This document shows, one piece after another, positions 24,303-36,160 of a stretch of DNA of 64,000 bases; the stretch's first letter is position 1, and each line of letters begins with the position of its first letter. Under the pieces are notes generated by a model that was not told where the DNA came from, ran no database searches, and worked only from the letters and a program-made list of their open reading frames with translations. This DNA comes from Cloeon dipterum (Eukaryota > Arthropoda > Insecta > Ephemeroptera > Baetidae): NCBI RefSeq assembly GCF_949628265.1, contig NC_088787.1, positions 4,144,501-4,208,500 of the forward strand, read 5' to 3'. Made by a program: the position numbers and the translations under genes.

Positions 24303-26557
24303 GCTTCCAGCCTTTTTATGCAATAACACGGTCCACAACGAAAACCAAAATGGTAACCATGCATTTTGAGAAAATTCGGAGCAGAGTGACGAACGAGAAG
24401 ACGAAAAATAGAGGAATGGCGGTGGATCGAACGCACACCCGGCTTTTGTACGCAAGACAACCCGGAACTTTTTTAATGAGATAAAAATCAGTAGATTGCT
24501 ATTAAAAAAAGAACAGTCGGTGACACACGCTCACCGGCTTGTCGTGCAAAACCGCAGCTAAATATAGTTTTTTTAAAGCGCGGAAACGTGTGCACATTTC
24601 TTAACCAAATCGCGATCACTCGCTAAATGAAAGAAAAAATATTTAGGCTGATTATTTCAAAAATAATAATAATAAGTCATATTTATCATATCCATTTATC
24701 GTCGTCTTTATTTCAAGGAGAAACTTGTAGTGAAATAATGACGCGATCTTATCCAATTGAATACTTTGGGTCAAGACCTCAGTTTGGACTTCAAAAAGCG
24801 ACCCTTGAGTTTTTTCCTCTTCTGCTTTTCAAAATCAACTGCAGTCTGATCCTTGACCCGGCGTGGTTCGACGCGTTGGCTCGAGGTCACCTGGAGACAT
24901 GACTGCTGGCTTCTCGCGGTAAATGCGCAAATCACTTATCAGTCATCCACTGGAAACTGCCAGTAGCGCCAGTCCATTTCGTCCCATTGCAGCTCGGAAA
25001 TTGGAGCACAAAAACTCGCGCTGAGCTTGAAGGTGGCGTGAAATGAAGAGAAGATAAATTTAAATTAATGAAATCAAACGAATTGACTCTTAGTAAATTT
25101 GTCAAAATTTTATGAAAAGATCATCTAGTAAAAAAATTAATTAGTAATTATTTTAATAATTAATTCTTGCAATCATATAATGTAAAATTTTATTTTTGAA
25201 CAGATAAAAGTTTTAAAATACATTTTCCGTTTTTGTTGTTTGTTGTGCGTCAGAAATTCGATAAGAAAACCAAAGCCGGCTAAACCGCAGAAATAATTGA
25301 CGATAAATTTAACTGCGCTCACTCGGCTCGATTGGATCGGAACTCGTTGTTATCTCGCAAATACTTGGAAATTTGCGGTTTTAGCGAGTGACTCAAGCTG
25401 ACCGATTTGAAAACGCTATTCAACACGAGTCGCCGAGCCACACCCTAAGTAACCATCGAATCGAAATTAAAAAAGGACTCAATGAAATTGTCAGATAATT
25501 CTCAACGTCTTTGGTCTTTTTTTATTAAATGTATTTTTTTGGTGGTCTCCAAGAGAACTTGTCGTCCCTGACTTCCTTTTATGGCTCCAAAAGATCATGA
25601 AAATTTTATCAAAAAAATTATCTATGCTAAATTTTCTCCATGATTATAGAGTTTAAAATCCACCTGTGGAGGACAATTAACTGGAGGTGAAAACTTCTCA
25701 TTGTTTTTTCATGTGGCGAAAGAGGGTATTTATTATATGCGCGAGATGCACGAGACGGCTAATTGTGAGCGGCTCTTGCTCTCGTCGGTTCGGCGATTGC
25801 CGCTCCGCACAGTTTATTGTGCGGTTCCATGTTTCATATCCACCGCAATCACGTAATCATGCCAAGTGAGGGGTGTTTTAAGAGACCAAAAAGAGTGATT
25901 TCCAAAAATTCTACCTGCGGGAGTCCATGCAAGTTTTACTCATCGTAAAAGAACAAATCGATTTTCAGTATTTGTGAAGAAACACGTGGCCGCACGTGGT
26001 GGAAATTGGACGTGTTATTATTTCTATTAGCTTTCTTCTGATTGGGAGCTATTAAAATTGAATTGAAATTTACACCTGAAATGAATTTAGCTTCTTTATT
26101 TCTTATAGAAATGGCAGGAGAATTTAAATTGTGCGGCAAAGTTATTGAAATTTATTAAAGCAACGCCATCTATAGATTTATCAGGAAGAAATTGTGTAGC
26201 AAAAGGAGAGCAGGCAGAGCAATACAGCAGCAGTCGTCAGTCGTCAGTCAAAGAGCAGTATCTCGTCAGAACGTCACCGCGCAGGAAGGCAAACATTCTC
26301 ATTCCTGCCTAAAGCAGTATTTATTTTTAGCTCGAAGAGTTTTCATATTTCCTTTATTGAGGGATATTGATCAACGCAACAGGCAAGTATAACTGCATCG
26401 AAATTAAGTAAATTTGTGATTTTTCTAACGGAGAACTCTAGTTTTTCCGATTAGTCAGATTAATTCGTAAATTCCAGAATTCCACACGAGATTCTTATAT
26501 CGGAATTCCAAATATTTTAGTTATTCTTCCGAATTCCTAAAAATAAATACCAGAGAG
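24303..26557. other. Divergent intergenic region between Yellow-TM and LRR gene A
   Basis: About 2.2 kb shared as upstream region by two divergent genes. No repeats with clear arms and no supported coding exons. Reading frames of 60-90 codons (for example near 24627-24902) show no family signature. Confidence 0.45.
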
Positions 26558-29333
26558 ATGGACGATGATACGAAACTGGCTTTGGCCAAAGAGAGGATGA
26601 ATAGCCTACTGGCACATGCAAAAGATCGTGAGGAATCCGTATACAATAAAATCCTTGAAAACATCGCCGACGAAACGCAAAGAAATCAGCTCGCCTACCT
26701 TGGTATGCGAGACTTTATTTTTTGTTAAAATTTTTTAATGCTATGAAAATTTCTCAGATCCTCGTCTCCAGGAATATTTACTTTATCAACTAACCACGCA
26801 AGAAGGATACCAAGACGAAGAAACGTTCCAATTCCGGTTTGAAGCTTTGGAATTGTTGCTCACACCGCAGACAAAAAGCATTGAGCTGTCCGGTTTCATG
26901 TCCTTTTGTCCAGAAGATTTGAGGGATGACATATTCATCGAGGTGAGATTTATTAAATTCCAATTTTTTCTTTAACTATTTGACATTTTCATAGGTGCTG
27001 CGGTTAATTTCGAATAAAGCTCCAAATCTGAATTATCTTAAAATTCGAATGCACTCATCAACCGTGGAAGAATCATCAATGCTGGAGCAGCTAATTCAAC
27101 TGAAAAATCTGCATACTCTGATTCTGTTCTGCTGTCCGATCCATTTTTCCCGTGTAATGGAGCTGTGCAGCAATTTGAAATGTCTGCAAGAAGTCAATGT
27201 GCAAATCTTGTACGAGCGTGAATCGATTGCTAGCGTCGATTTGGATGCCTTCAAGGATAGTTTTTCCAATCTGAAGGTTTTCCTTTTCACCGTCAGCCTA
27301 GGAAAAGAATCACCCGAAGACATAAAGAGACTCGAAGAGCACCTCTGGCGGCTTTGCGTCAGGGAACTGCCAAATCTTCAAGTGGCTCATAGGTACGCAG
27401 AACGCTACTCTTTCCAGAATGAGGAAAATTTGCGCATGATAGATTTTCCCTCGGATATTTCTGATTTGAGACAACTGTGCACTCGCCCCAACACCCTCGG
27501 AATGCATTTGATGTTTCCCAACGTCACCCACATCGACGTACGTAATAGTTTCTTTTCTCTCTAAATCTTGACCTAAATGGTTTATATTTAAATTAACGAA
27601 TTTCACCCGGAACTTTTGCATTACTTCTTTTTTCAAGATCATTAAAGACCGTCTTTGCTAACGAAGTTTCTGAGCACACCAATCGATTCTTGAGGATCGA
27701 ATTAGGTAGAGTGGATATTTTATCCGACCAAAAAGTGCAGAGCGACGTAAGAACTTTTTCCCGCCAAAACAATACGAACGTATATGCGAGAATTACGCGT
27801 GCGTGAGAGCTTGCTGTATGTGACAAAGAAGTTATTCGTAGAGCCGGTCTCTCTGCAAAAGCTCAAACCAGCTCTCACCCATGCGCACTTCTCGCAAATA
27901 CGTTCATATTTTTTGGCGGGAAAAAAGTTCGCACGTCGCACTGCACTTTTTGGTTGGAAAAAATATATTTTACCTAATTCGATCCTAAAGGGTCGATTGG
28001 TATGTGCTTCAGACACTTCTTCAGGCATCGTATTATATATTATTTTGATTATTTTAAACTTGAACTTTGGAATTCCAAAATTTCCAGATCGAATTCACGG
28101 AAAACAGTGAGATTAGAGAGATAAATTCCATGCTGAAGTTTTCCAATATTGAAAGCTTGGTTTTACACCATCCGCCTTCAAAGGAGATCGTGGAATTGTT
28201 CCTGACCACTTATGGGCCCAATTTGTACCTTCTCGTGGTCGACGCCAAACCCAGTCCAATGACCTATAAATTCAAGACGATTTTCTCTCTCTGCCCAAAA
28301 CTGAGGCAACTCGGGTTGTTTAACGTGGGAATGAAAGACGACTGGCTGAAGATCCAATTTTTCGCTGAATTAGAGTATTTCGATTGGCAGCCTCCAGAAA
28401 ATGAAAGGTAATAACAATTTATCATTTTATTTCTTTATTTCATTTTTTATTGTTTTATCCAGATATTAAATGATCAAATAAGTTTAAATTCCCTCCAATG
28501 CGAATTCCCAGCAGTGGTGAGTTTTATGCGCTTTCAAAAAGCGATCTATTTTCGCGCGGCGGAGGAATACGGACGTTCTGATTGATCTGCGGCGTTACTC
28601 GTCATTTTGGGCCAATCAGAACGTCTGCGTCGTCCTCTGCTGGGTCAAAATAGATCCGTTTTCTAGTGAAGGAACGAAACTCTTTTAATGGTTGAAAGAA
28701 AGCATATTTTTACGTTCCGAACACTAAAATCGGTTAAGCCAATCGCTGTTGCGACAAATGCAAAGATTTTTTACGTCAAAAATTGTGTTTTAAAGCTTCA
28801 CCAAAAACTTGAATTTCTTGGATAAAATTCACAGTATAATTTTCCAAAGACTAATGGCTCATTTCAAAATTTTGATTTTTAGCCACGAAACCGCATTCCT
28901 TTCGAACATCCTTTCGGCGCCAAAACTGCAAACTTTTACCATGCGAAACGAGTATTTCAACGTAGACGACCTGAGAAAGGTGTCAACCTTGATTGCTGAG
29001 AAGAAGATCCTCGGCAATCTCGACCAGCTTCACTTTGTTCACTCGTCGGCCTTGGAAATCGATGCAGACTACAAATCGGATCCTCAATTCTCTCAATTCG
29101 CTCTGTTTTTTCCAGCTTTTTGTGCAATGATGAAGAATGCGATCGCGTTTTGTGCCAATTTGAACGACGTCCATGTCTACATCCACTTTCATGACGAGGA
29201 TTTATTGGAGTACATCGAGGAAAAATACGGAACGAGGGATGTAACTCATGAAATTATAAATTTGGAGGTCTTCCGTACGCTTGAGGAGAAAAACCTTAAC
29301 AAATTTCTCAAAGTTTGCAACGCTTACAAATAA
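26558..29333 (+). CDS. Leucine-rich-repeat (RNI-like) protein A
   Basis: Five exons: 26558-26702, 26758-26942, 26995-27537, 28088-28407, 28883-29333 (1644 nt, 547 aa). It starts MDDDTKLALAKERMNSLLAH and has an N-terminal helical part, then irregular leucine-rich repeats (LIQLKNLHTLILFCCPIHF, LCPKLRQLGLFNVGM, APKLQTFTMRNEYF). No F-box, signal peptide or membrane segment is clear; LxxLxLxx spacing resembles ribonuclease-inhibitor-like or F-box-partner LRRs. It is paralogous to the gene at 30089-32367, with the same exon pattern and identical exon-4 length (320 nt). Introns 3 and 4 each carry a foldback insertion. Probably cytosolic; function unknown. Fast divergence from its neighbour suggests a binding role under diversification. 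Confidence 0.75.
27663..28019. repeat. Foldback (MITE-like) element in LRR-A intron 3
   Basis: Arms of about 160 bp are inverted copies: the left begins GAAGTTTCTGAGCACACCAA, the right ends GTATGTGCTTCAGACACTTC; internal matches include CCAAAAAGTGCAG and TTTTCCCGCCAAAA. The loop is about 40 bp. The homologous intron of LRR-B lacks it. Confidence 0.8.
28535..28663. repeat. Small foldback element in LRR-A intron 4
   Basis: AAAAGCGATCTATTTT, CGGAGGA, GACGTTCTGATTG on the left are mirrored by CCAATCAGAACGTC, TCCTCTG, AAAATAGATCCGTTTT on the right. The homologous intron of LRR-B is only 66 bp, so this is an insertion. Confidence 0.75.
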
Positions 29334-30088
29334 ATTTATGAATTGATTCATTGTCACGTATCGAAAAAATAACTTATCGAAAGTAAAATTTGTTTTTCAG
29401 GAATAGTTCAGTTTCTGACCAAAATTATAATATTTTTTCGTATACACAACACGCTTCTATGCAATTGTTATCAGATCTTCCTCAAGCGCAATAAAAAATA
29501 AAGTGACAATTTTTAAATGCAGCTTCAAACACCGGTAGTTTTTGTTTCAAAAATATTTATTTGTCCCTTTTCTGCTAGTCAATAATTGTGGAAAGAGATT
29601 CTTCATGGGGCGGATTACGGCAACGCAACCTTGAGAGAAAATGGCAACGCTGGGCAAAAGGATAGCATTGTACAATGTTTCAAGGTAAAGTTGCCGTGAT
29701 CCCCCCATTTTTGAATATCGATATTATCGCCTTAAATAAATATCGTTCAGAAATTTTGTCCTAGGGGGTCAAATTAAAGGCCAATAACCAGTGTGGACTA
29801 ATCTTCACTTTAAATACAATGCTGCTTCGCGCAAAAATAAAGTCCGAAACGATTAATTTTATGACGTTGAAGTGTTGCAAATAATTTTAAAATGATTCTA
29901 CTGCCAATTAGATAGCAAATAAATTTGTGTTGCACTATTCATAATATTAAAAGGGAATGAATCTCTCAATCAGAGCCACAATTAATTTATTTATTACACA
30001 ATTCCAAACTGGAGAGCAAAAGTATTTAAAAATAAAGACAAAAATTAATTTCAAATTCAGACATTTATTTTTCTGGAATTTTCATGCG
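29334..30088. other. Centre of the inverted gene duplication
   Basis: The 3' ends of LRR-A and LRR-B face each other across this 0.75 kb. It holds a foldback element (29607-29706) and AT-rich 3'-flank sequence. No coding exon is seen. Confidence 0.5.
29607..29706. repeat. Foldback element (GGCGGATTACGGC family), copy 1
   Basis: A 100-bp palindromic unit starting GGGGCGGATTACGGCAACGC and ending GTTGCCGTGATCCCCCC. It shares AGAAAATGGCAACGCTGGG and GGATAGCATTGTACA with the elements at 59233-59535. Confidence 0.75.
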
Positions 30089-32367
30089 CTATTTTAAAGT
30101 ATCCATATAATCGGTGAGGGTTTCATCTTGTGTAACAAAGAAGAGCAACGCTTCATTAGGCCGACGGTTCCTTCTATTAGCTAATAATTCCTTGGAAAGT
30201 AAGGAGGCACTGTTTTTAATGGTAAAGCGAATATCGCTATTTTTAAGTTTGGGAAGGAATGCAATCGCGTTTTTTAGCAGCTCACAAAGGATTGGGATGA
30301 ATGAGACCAATTGAGCAAAAACTGGTTTCTTCCTGAAATCCATGGGGATCTTTGAGTTGGAATCACCAATAAAGGAGAACGAAACAAGGCTCTGTAAAAC
30401 CTGTTTCTCCACGATCAGGGAAGACAGGGTGCGCAGGTCTTCAAGATCGCACCATTCGCTAATCAACGTAAAGTGCTGGAGATTTGGAGCTGCAGTAAGG
30501 ATATTGCACAGTTTGGCGAAACTTTTCCTAAAATATTTTAAAACCAAATTCAGTTATAAAAAAATAAATCAAAGTCTTTAACGACGTCGTTACCTGGGAG
30601 GAAAAAGGGAGAACTTCGTCAGTGCGTCACAGTTTTTTTGGTTTTTGAATTCTGGTCCATCATCGGTCATTTCCAGCAAGTACAGGGTGAGACGTTCCAG
30701 TCTCGGGCATTTGGAAAAAATTCTTTCGTAAGAGTAGGTCATTTTCTCCCTGGCTTCAATCATGAGAGAGGTACAGTTCGGCCCATACTTTTCCAAGAAA
30801 CTGTCCACCACTTTGGGTGACGAAACCCACCTCAATTTTAAGCTTTGAACCGACTTAGGAAATAGCAACATATTTTTAATGGCATCCTCGATGTCGAAGA
30901 CGCTAAAATAAATCTGGATCAAAGTATAAATACCAGGAAAATTAATTTATAAAACTTAACAGCACTGAAATTTCATTTTTAACTTTTTAAATCGTTTCCT
31001 TGAGATTAAATTAGCCGATTTACGTGTCTAAAATACGCACAAAAGCGTATAAACTGTTCTTTGGTCTTTTTAGGTGCATGCGACCAATCAGAGATGCGCT
31101 AACCAATTGCTGGTCTAAGATCGAGACTGCAGCGCCACAGCGGCAGCCTGGGTCGATGTGGCGTTGCCTTCTTCCATCTTATAATAAAACTCATCTGATT
31201 GGTCGCTTGCGTTCTCGTGGAGCTTTCTTATTGGCTCAGACCTACAAAAATTAACGGTTTGAACGTTTCGCTAAAATTTTGCTAATCAAGGAATGTTTTC
31301 AACCACATATATACCGTCAAAAATGAAATTTCAGTTTATATTTAAAGTAATTACCTCCAAATCGTTAACTTTGGTAAAGAACAAATGTAATTCGAGCGTG
31401 TTTGGCATGCACTTGAAGGTTTCTAAATTACTTTCACCAGGCATGATGGCATCAAAGCTCTGAGTAAAAGTCATCAATTTATTGGCGTACTTTGGCGAAC
31501 GAATATCGAGTCCTTTGAGATTTAGAAGGTTCTCCATGCAACGACGCCAAAAAAGGTGCGCAATTTGTTCGTATTTGTCCAGCACGCCAAAATCAAAAGA
31601 GAGGCTGCAAGTGAGGTATTCCAAGTTCGTAAAGCTCTTCTGGAAGACCTTGACATCATCGATGAATTCAGTCTCGAAAAATATCTGAATTTTGACGCTT
31701 TTGAGGCTTGGAAGGCTGGTGCAGAGCTTCAGAAGGTCCCGATACTTCATCGAGCACTGCTGGAAATCCAGATTGGTCAGACTTTTCAAGTTGACGATTG
31801 CGTCCACGATTTCCTGGTCGATGACGAATTCGTCGGAAACTTTCAAAGTCAAAACGCACGGTGCTTTCGCCTTAATCAAATGCATCGCCTGCTTCAAATC
31901 CTATTATAATTAAATTAAAATTGTTATAAGTCTAACGCGTGCCTTGGTGTAGTATTGTTCTTTGAGATAGTCGGGACAGAAGGACATTACGTCAGTCAGA
32001 TCGATTTCCTCAACCGTCGGACTTAGCAAAACTTCAAGGGCATTAAAGATTTTGATCAATGTCCCCCAGCATCCGTTTCTTCCCGGACACTTTTGTTTCA
32101 TCAGTTTTTGTAATGCATTATATCTCTGAGATTCATCTAAAAAAGTTAATTGTTTAGTGAATAGAAAACAATTTGAGGAATTTTTAATGAATTCCTAAAG
32201 AATCTTACACGCGTACCTTGCATTCCAACGTCAAGCACTATCTGCTCCGAGTTTATCATGCTTTCGGAGAGAATGGACGAGATTACTTCATCCAAGGGAT
32301 CACCTTGGTTGTTCTGTATTGGTAATGATCTCGACTTGGCGATAGAAAGTCTCTCCTCGTCATTCAT
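30089..32367 (-). CDS. Leucine-rich-repeat (RNI-like) protein B
   Basis: Five exons: 32217-32367, 31943-32136, 31355-31900, 30594-30913, 30089-30527 (1650 nt, 549 aa). It starts MNDEERLSIAKSRSLPIQNN. LRR-type segments include IVNLKSLTNLDFQQCSMKY, LPSLKSVKIQIFFETEFID and CPRLERLTLYLLEM. Exon number, phases and lengths match LRR-A almost exactly and the second exons share SFCP plus a following DL/YL segment, so the two are paralogs in opposite orientation. Exon 2 ends AAG with a GC dinucleotide (GCACGC) at the donor, a GC-AG intron whose position is fixed by phase and by the LRR-A counterpart. No domain allows a firm function. Confidence 0.75.
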
Positions 32368-33134
32368 GACTGGTTTCTCAGCTAGGCTTTTTTTTCTTTT
32401 GTGATATATGTAAAAAAGTGAATTAAATTACTCATGCGGAGATTTACCTGACAATGAGTGAGGCTAACGATGGTGGGGAGACGTCTCAAGGAGTTGATCA
32501 CAGCTGTGTGTCTCCTCTAACAATGAAAGCTTGATTTTAAAGTGTAGGTAGGAAGGTAGGACTTTTACGCCACCTGCAGTGACATTAGCGAGCGAGAACC
32601 CCAGCTGGGAATACCCTGGCGGGAAACACACGCGGTCGCTGTTTCTCGTCCTTGAAATGAAGATGACACATACATCGATCATAAATTTGACCTCTCTAAT
32701 TGTTGAAAACATGAGCCAAACAATTATTTTTTCATTTGTTTAGCGAGTGAGTTGCTCACAATCAGGAAATGTGTGCACCACGCAGCGATAAAAACTATTT
32801 CGAGCTATGATTAATACGCGATAAGGCGGTAAATGTGCGTGTCGCATGTTTAAAAATATACTCTAGCTTTATCGACTATTTCGATTAATTTTATATAAAA
32901 ATAAATAAATATAAATGTGACTAAAGAGTGAATTAATTGACTGTTTTGGCTTGATAGGCTTCAAAAATTGTAATATGTTGAATATGCAAATACATACCGC
33001 GTGAATTTCCAAAAAGTCAATATATGAGATCCCCACTTTGTATATATGTACAGCACTGCCTGACTGTTATTTTTCTCCAATCGCAATCTACTTTGATTTT
33101 TTATCAAATTAAAAAGGTTCCGGGTTGTTTGACG
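32368..33134. other. Divergent intergenic region between LRR-B and the tail gene
   Basis: AT-rich. Apart from the core promoter listed next, I see no gene. It corresponds in position to 24303-26557 in the other arm of the inverted duplication. Confidence 0.45.
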
Positions 33135-33162
33135 TATATAAGAGTCGGGTGTGTGCTCAGTC
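33135..33162 (+). promoter_or_regulatory. TATA plus initiator core promoter of the ectodomain-less tail gene
   Basis: TATATAAG at 33135-33142 and TCAGTC at 33157-33162 (A+1 at 33159) with 24-base spacing, the arthropod optimum. The ATG follows about 109 bases later. One of the cleanest core promoters in the window. Confidence 0.7.
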
Positions 33163-33267
33163 CAACGCCATTATTTGACTCTCTGGTTGCGCGTCTCTCC
33201 TTCCGAACTTACACAAAACAACGGTTGCATTTTTTTGTTTTCGTGCCTTTTGGGAAAGGCTGGAAGC

Positions 33268-34225
33268 ATGTCTTCGGTCCTCGACCTCCTGGACTCGCCA
33301 GGTAAGTTTAATCTGGACACTGTTCCCTTGGAAAAATGCCAAAAGAAATGGGGGAAATTCATGTTTCTTCGTAATTAAAACCTACCAAAGAGCACATTTT
33401 AATTATTATGTTGCTAAAAATGACGAATACTAAAGGGTTCGCTATGCAGCCAACCGCAGCCTGGGCCGGCATTTTATTTTGTATTATTTCTAGACGCCAA
33501 TTTCCAGTTTCACCTTTGTGAAATTTCTCAATATGGTTGTTAATCTTAATTAAATTATTATCAGTATAATATGGCTGGTCATGTCAATTTATTCAAATTA
33601 CGCCAAGTTATATTCCATTTCCCTTGAGACCAAACCAATCTCATGCGCCTGTTACACCTTTCCAGAACAAATCAGCGGGAATAGTACTGCAATAGCCGAG
33701 GTGCAGGAGAGCAGCATCCTGACGGAAAAATTGCACCAATATCGGCTATTGATCCTCATTCTGATCTGCTCCAACATGTGCACCGTGATCCTGTCGAGTT
33801 TGATCATTCTTTTGCTCGTCCTGAGAAAGAAGAGGAACAAGTCCATTCTGCAAAACACCAACGAGGCCCAGGAAATGTCCGTTATCGCCGACAACCACGG
33901 TGACGTCGGCCCCGCGGAAGTGCCGCTGTACGAGGAAGTAAAATACGACCAGGCCGCTGCCAGGCCCCTTTCTGCTGGTCTCTACGAGAAGCCAATACGT
34001 CTCAGCCCGCGATCGGCGAAGAAAGTAAAAGCGATGCCTGAGAGGCAGAGGACTTTCGAGAAATTCGGAGAGGCACCTCGTGCTCCAGTTCAGTTCGAGT
34101 ACGACTACGTCCGCACTGTTGAACCGGAACATCTGTACGATGACGTTGCACCGGAAACTTCCACGACACCACGTTGCAAAGACGCTGCTTCCGAGTCTGC
34201 GCAATACCTGAAACTCTTGCCTTGA
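33268..34225 (+). CDS. Short transmembrane protein with ITAM-like tail, paralog of the Yellow-TM tail
   Basis: Two exons, 33268-33301 and 33666-34225 (594 nt, 197 aa), joined in phase (CCA G|AA). The short N-terminus MSSVLDLLDSPE replaces the propeller. The transmembrane helix (39-64) follows KLHQYRLLILIL, matching HQYRLIIL of the Yellow-TM protein. The tail shares the NTNEAQ, Y-DQ-A-A-P-S-GL, SARKV-type, TFEKFG-AP-APV and EPEHLYDDVAP blocks with it, and Tyr157/Tyr169 keep the 12-residue ITAM spacing (YDYV, YDDV). It also has an upstream LYEEVKYDQ motif and a final QYLKLL. There is no signal peptide; insertion by the helix as signal anchor is expected. The own promoter argues for a real gene and not a fragment, but a decaying copy cannot be excluded. 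Confidence 0.7.
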
Positions 34226-34742
34226 GCACAATTATATTGGATCTCTTTTGTAAAGCATAATATAAATAATTGAATTTATTTTGTGCTTCATAGACGCATG
34301 TACCATTAACATGTATCGTAATAATTTTTTGGAAAAATTAAAAATTATTCCTTGATTTTATGTTTGCAATCAATCCGTATTTTTCAAATTTAATAGATGT
34401 AAAATAAAATCATAAATTCAAAAAATCAATTTCTTCGTTTCTCTCTCCAGCAGTCCGTCATATTTAAATCAAAAGCTATAGAAAAGGCCTAAAGACGGTA
34501 GCCTCCTTGGCTTTTCCTGCGTTTCCACCACTTCCCCTCCGTGACTACTTTTCTCCTGCTGCGCTGATCAAGGTCGCGTGCCCGCCATCCGCCATCGCGT
34601 CTCCACCTCCCTCGATGTTGCTTCAATTAAAAGAATCTACTATAAGGAAGAAAGGGCGAACAATACTGACGAAAAATGTTTAAACGAGATCCATCATAAA
34701 GTAATTTCACGCCGCACTGAGCCGCAAAAGATATTATACTAA
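34226..34742. other. Intergenic spacer after the tail gene
   Basis: Contains AATAAA-like and TATAAATAAT stretches near 34255-34410 suitable for polyadenylation of the tail gene; otherwise nothing recognised. Confidence 0.4.
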
Positions 34743-34985
34743 TTAATCACTGAACTTACTTGCCGCAAGTGCTTTTTGCAGAGAGAAGGGAAAATCAGCT
34801 AGGGTGCAGTCCTTGAGCTCTGGTGGCAGGACTGCCTTAAAACCGTAATCTTGAAGCGAACTTAGCCTATACGCAGACCAGATTTTCTTCAAAAGGTTCG
34901 AAAACCATGAGGCGGCAGCTGCGAGGCGACGCGAACCAGCGTCTGCAGTGCTTTTTCCTTTGGAGTGATACAATTGTGGAACGAT
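34743..34985 (-). repeat. Duplicated segment, inverted relative to 51060-51350
   Basis: On the minus strand this stretch (GGTTCGCGTCGCCTCGCAGC, then GCTAAGTTCGCTTCAAG) matches the plus strand at about 51190-51340. The flanking 34990-36160 sequence is in the same orientation as 51360-52440, so this piece alone has inverted. The open frame here has no recognised family and is not conserved in the other copy. Confidence 0.65.
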
Positions 34986-34989
34986 CTCA

Positions 34990-36160
34990 AATCATAGCAT
35001 TATTAGAGACTCTTTTCTCGTTAAGGAAACAAATTAGTTTGATTCTGTGATTGGTAGTGGTCGGATTAAATATTACACAATCAAGATCGAATTAAACTGG
35101 CACTTTAAAGACGAAACTATAGAGTTAATAGTTAAAGTTCATTTTAGATCAAAATTTAACATGAAAGCAGGAGAGACAGGGATTTTTGGCCTGCTTGCAT
35201 AGTGCAAAATTAAAAAAAAAGTATAGAAAAGATTTCGCGTCCAAAAATTCCTCACCGCGGAAGTGCTTTCTGGTTTGTTTTGCTGTCTACCAATCAACAA
35301 AAGCTGCCAATGAACTCGACTTGAAAGTTGAGAGTTAATCAGCGTCTCAAACTCGCAGCGTATATAAATTCAGTTCTAAACATGCGAATAATTCGAATTT
35401 AGGAACATGCTCTTTAAAAATTGAAAACCTTGCCAATGGCTGTAAAATAATCTTAAATATTAAAATTGGTTAAAAATAAAACAATTAATAGTTGCAATTA
35501 ACAATTTTAATAATGAAACAATCCAACGTGCTTATTTTCATATGCATCGGAAAAATGATTTATAAAGTAAAATAAAGATTATCTAATCCGCTTTACTCTT
35601 TTTTATGCATTACAAATTTTGGTTTAATTTGGTGTCATTCCACAGACTCTAAATTATGATAATATAATATATACGACATCGCTATATACATAAAATATAG
35701 AATGCATCACTCGATTTCATTTGTGCGGCCGTGAACAAATTCTAGTATTTATTTCCATATATCTAATATATAAATTGTAGGGACAGAAAAATTACATTTA
35801 CATTTCTACAGTTATTTATTTGTTAAACAATATTTTGTGTAAAAAAATGTCAAAATTCAACTTTATGTATACTTATGAAATAAATACAAATAATAATTTT
35901 TATGAGCTTAATGATGTCGAAGGCAAGATGATGGGCACAAGTAAGAAAAAAGCATATGTTTCGATTTATGAGTTGATGTATATTCTCGTTTCGTGTGAAA
36001 TTATTGAACCCTGAGTTGAGAAATCTGGAAAATTGGTCATAAGGCAGAGTCGACAATGACAAACGCGAGAAAGGGAACACAAATAAATTTGCGAAACAAT
36101 AGAAACGTATCTCGTCAAACGCATGCGAAAACCAAGCACGCCAGCAACGGTGTTGGGGCG
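34990..36160. repeat. 3' flank of caspase-NACHT-ankyrin gene 1, duplicated at 51360-52440
   Basis: Colinear diverged match, including the ATCAAGATCGAATTAAACT and AAAATGTCAAAATTCAACTT blocks, showing that the duplication unit extends past the gene. The 64-codon frame at 35820-36014 is broken by an early stop in the other copy and is not considered a gene. Confidence 0.7.
35003..35090 (-). pseudogene. Relic of a caspase p20 exon beyond the 3' end of gene 1
   Basis: The plus-strand text GACTCTTTTCTCGTTAAGGA, then GATTCTGTGATTGGTAGTGG, TCGG matches the caspase exon interior at 42690-42770 (CTCTTTTGTCGTAAAGGA, GATTCTGTGCTCTTGTAGTG). In the gene it encodes the TDHYKST..FVSFTTKEI segment. A second relic of the same exon stands at 51358-51440. 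Confidence 0.7.

Noticed and set aside
35820-36014. 64-codon frame 3' of gene 1
   Set aside because: The homologous stretch at 52138 has a stop after nine codons, so the frame is not conserved.
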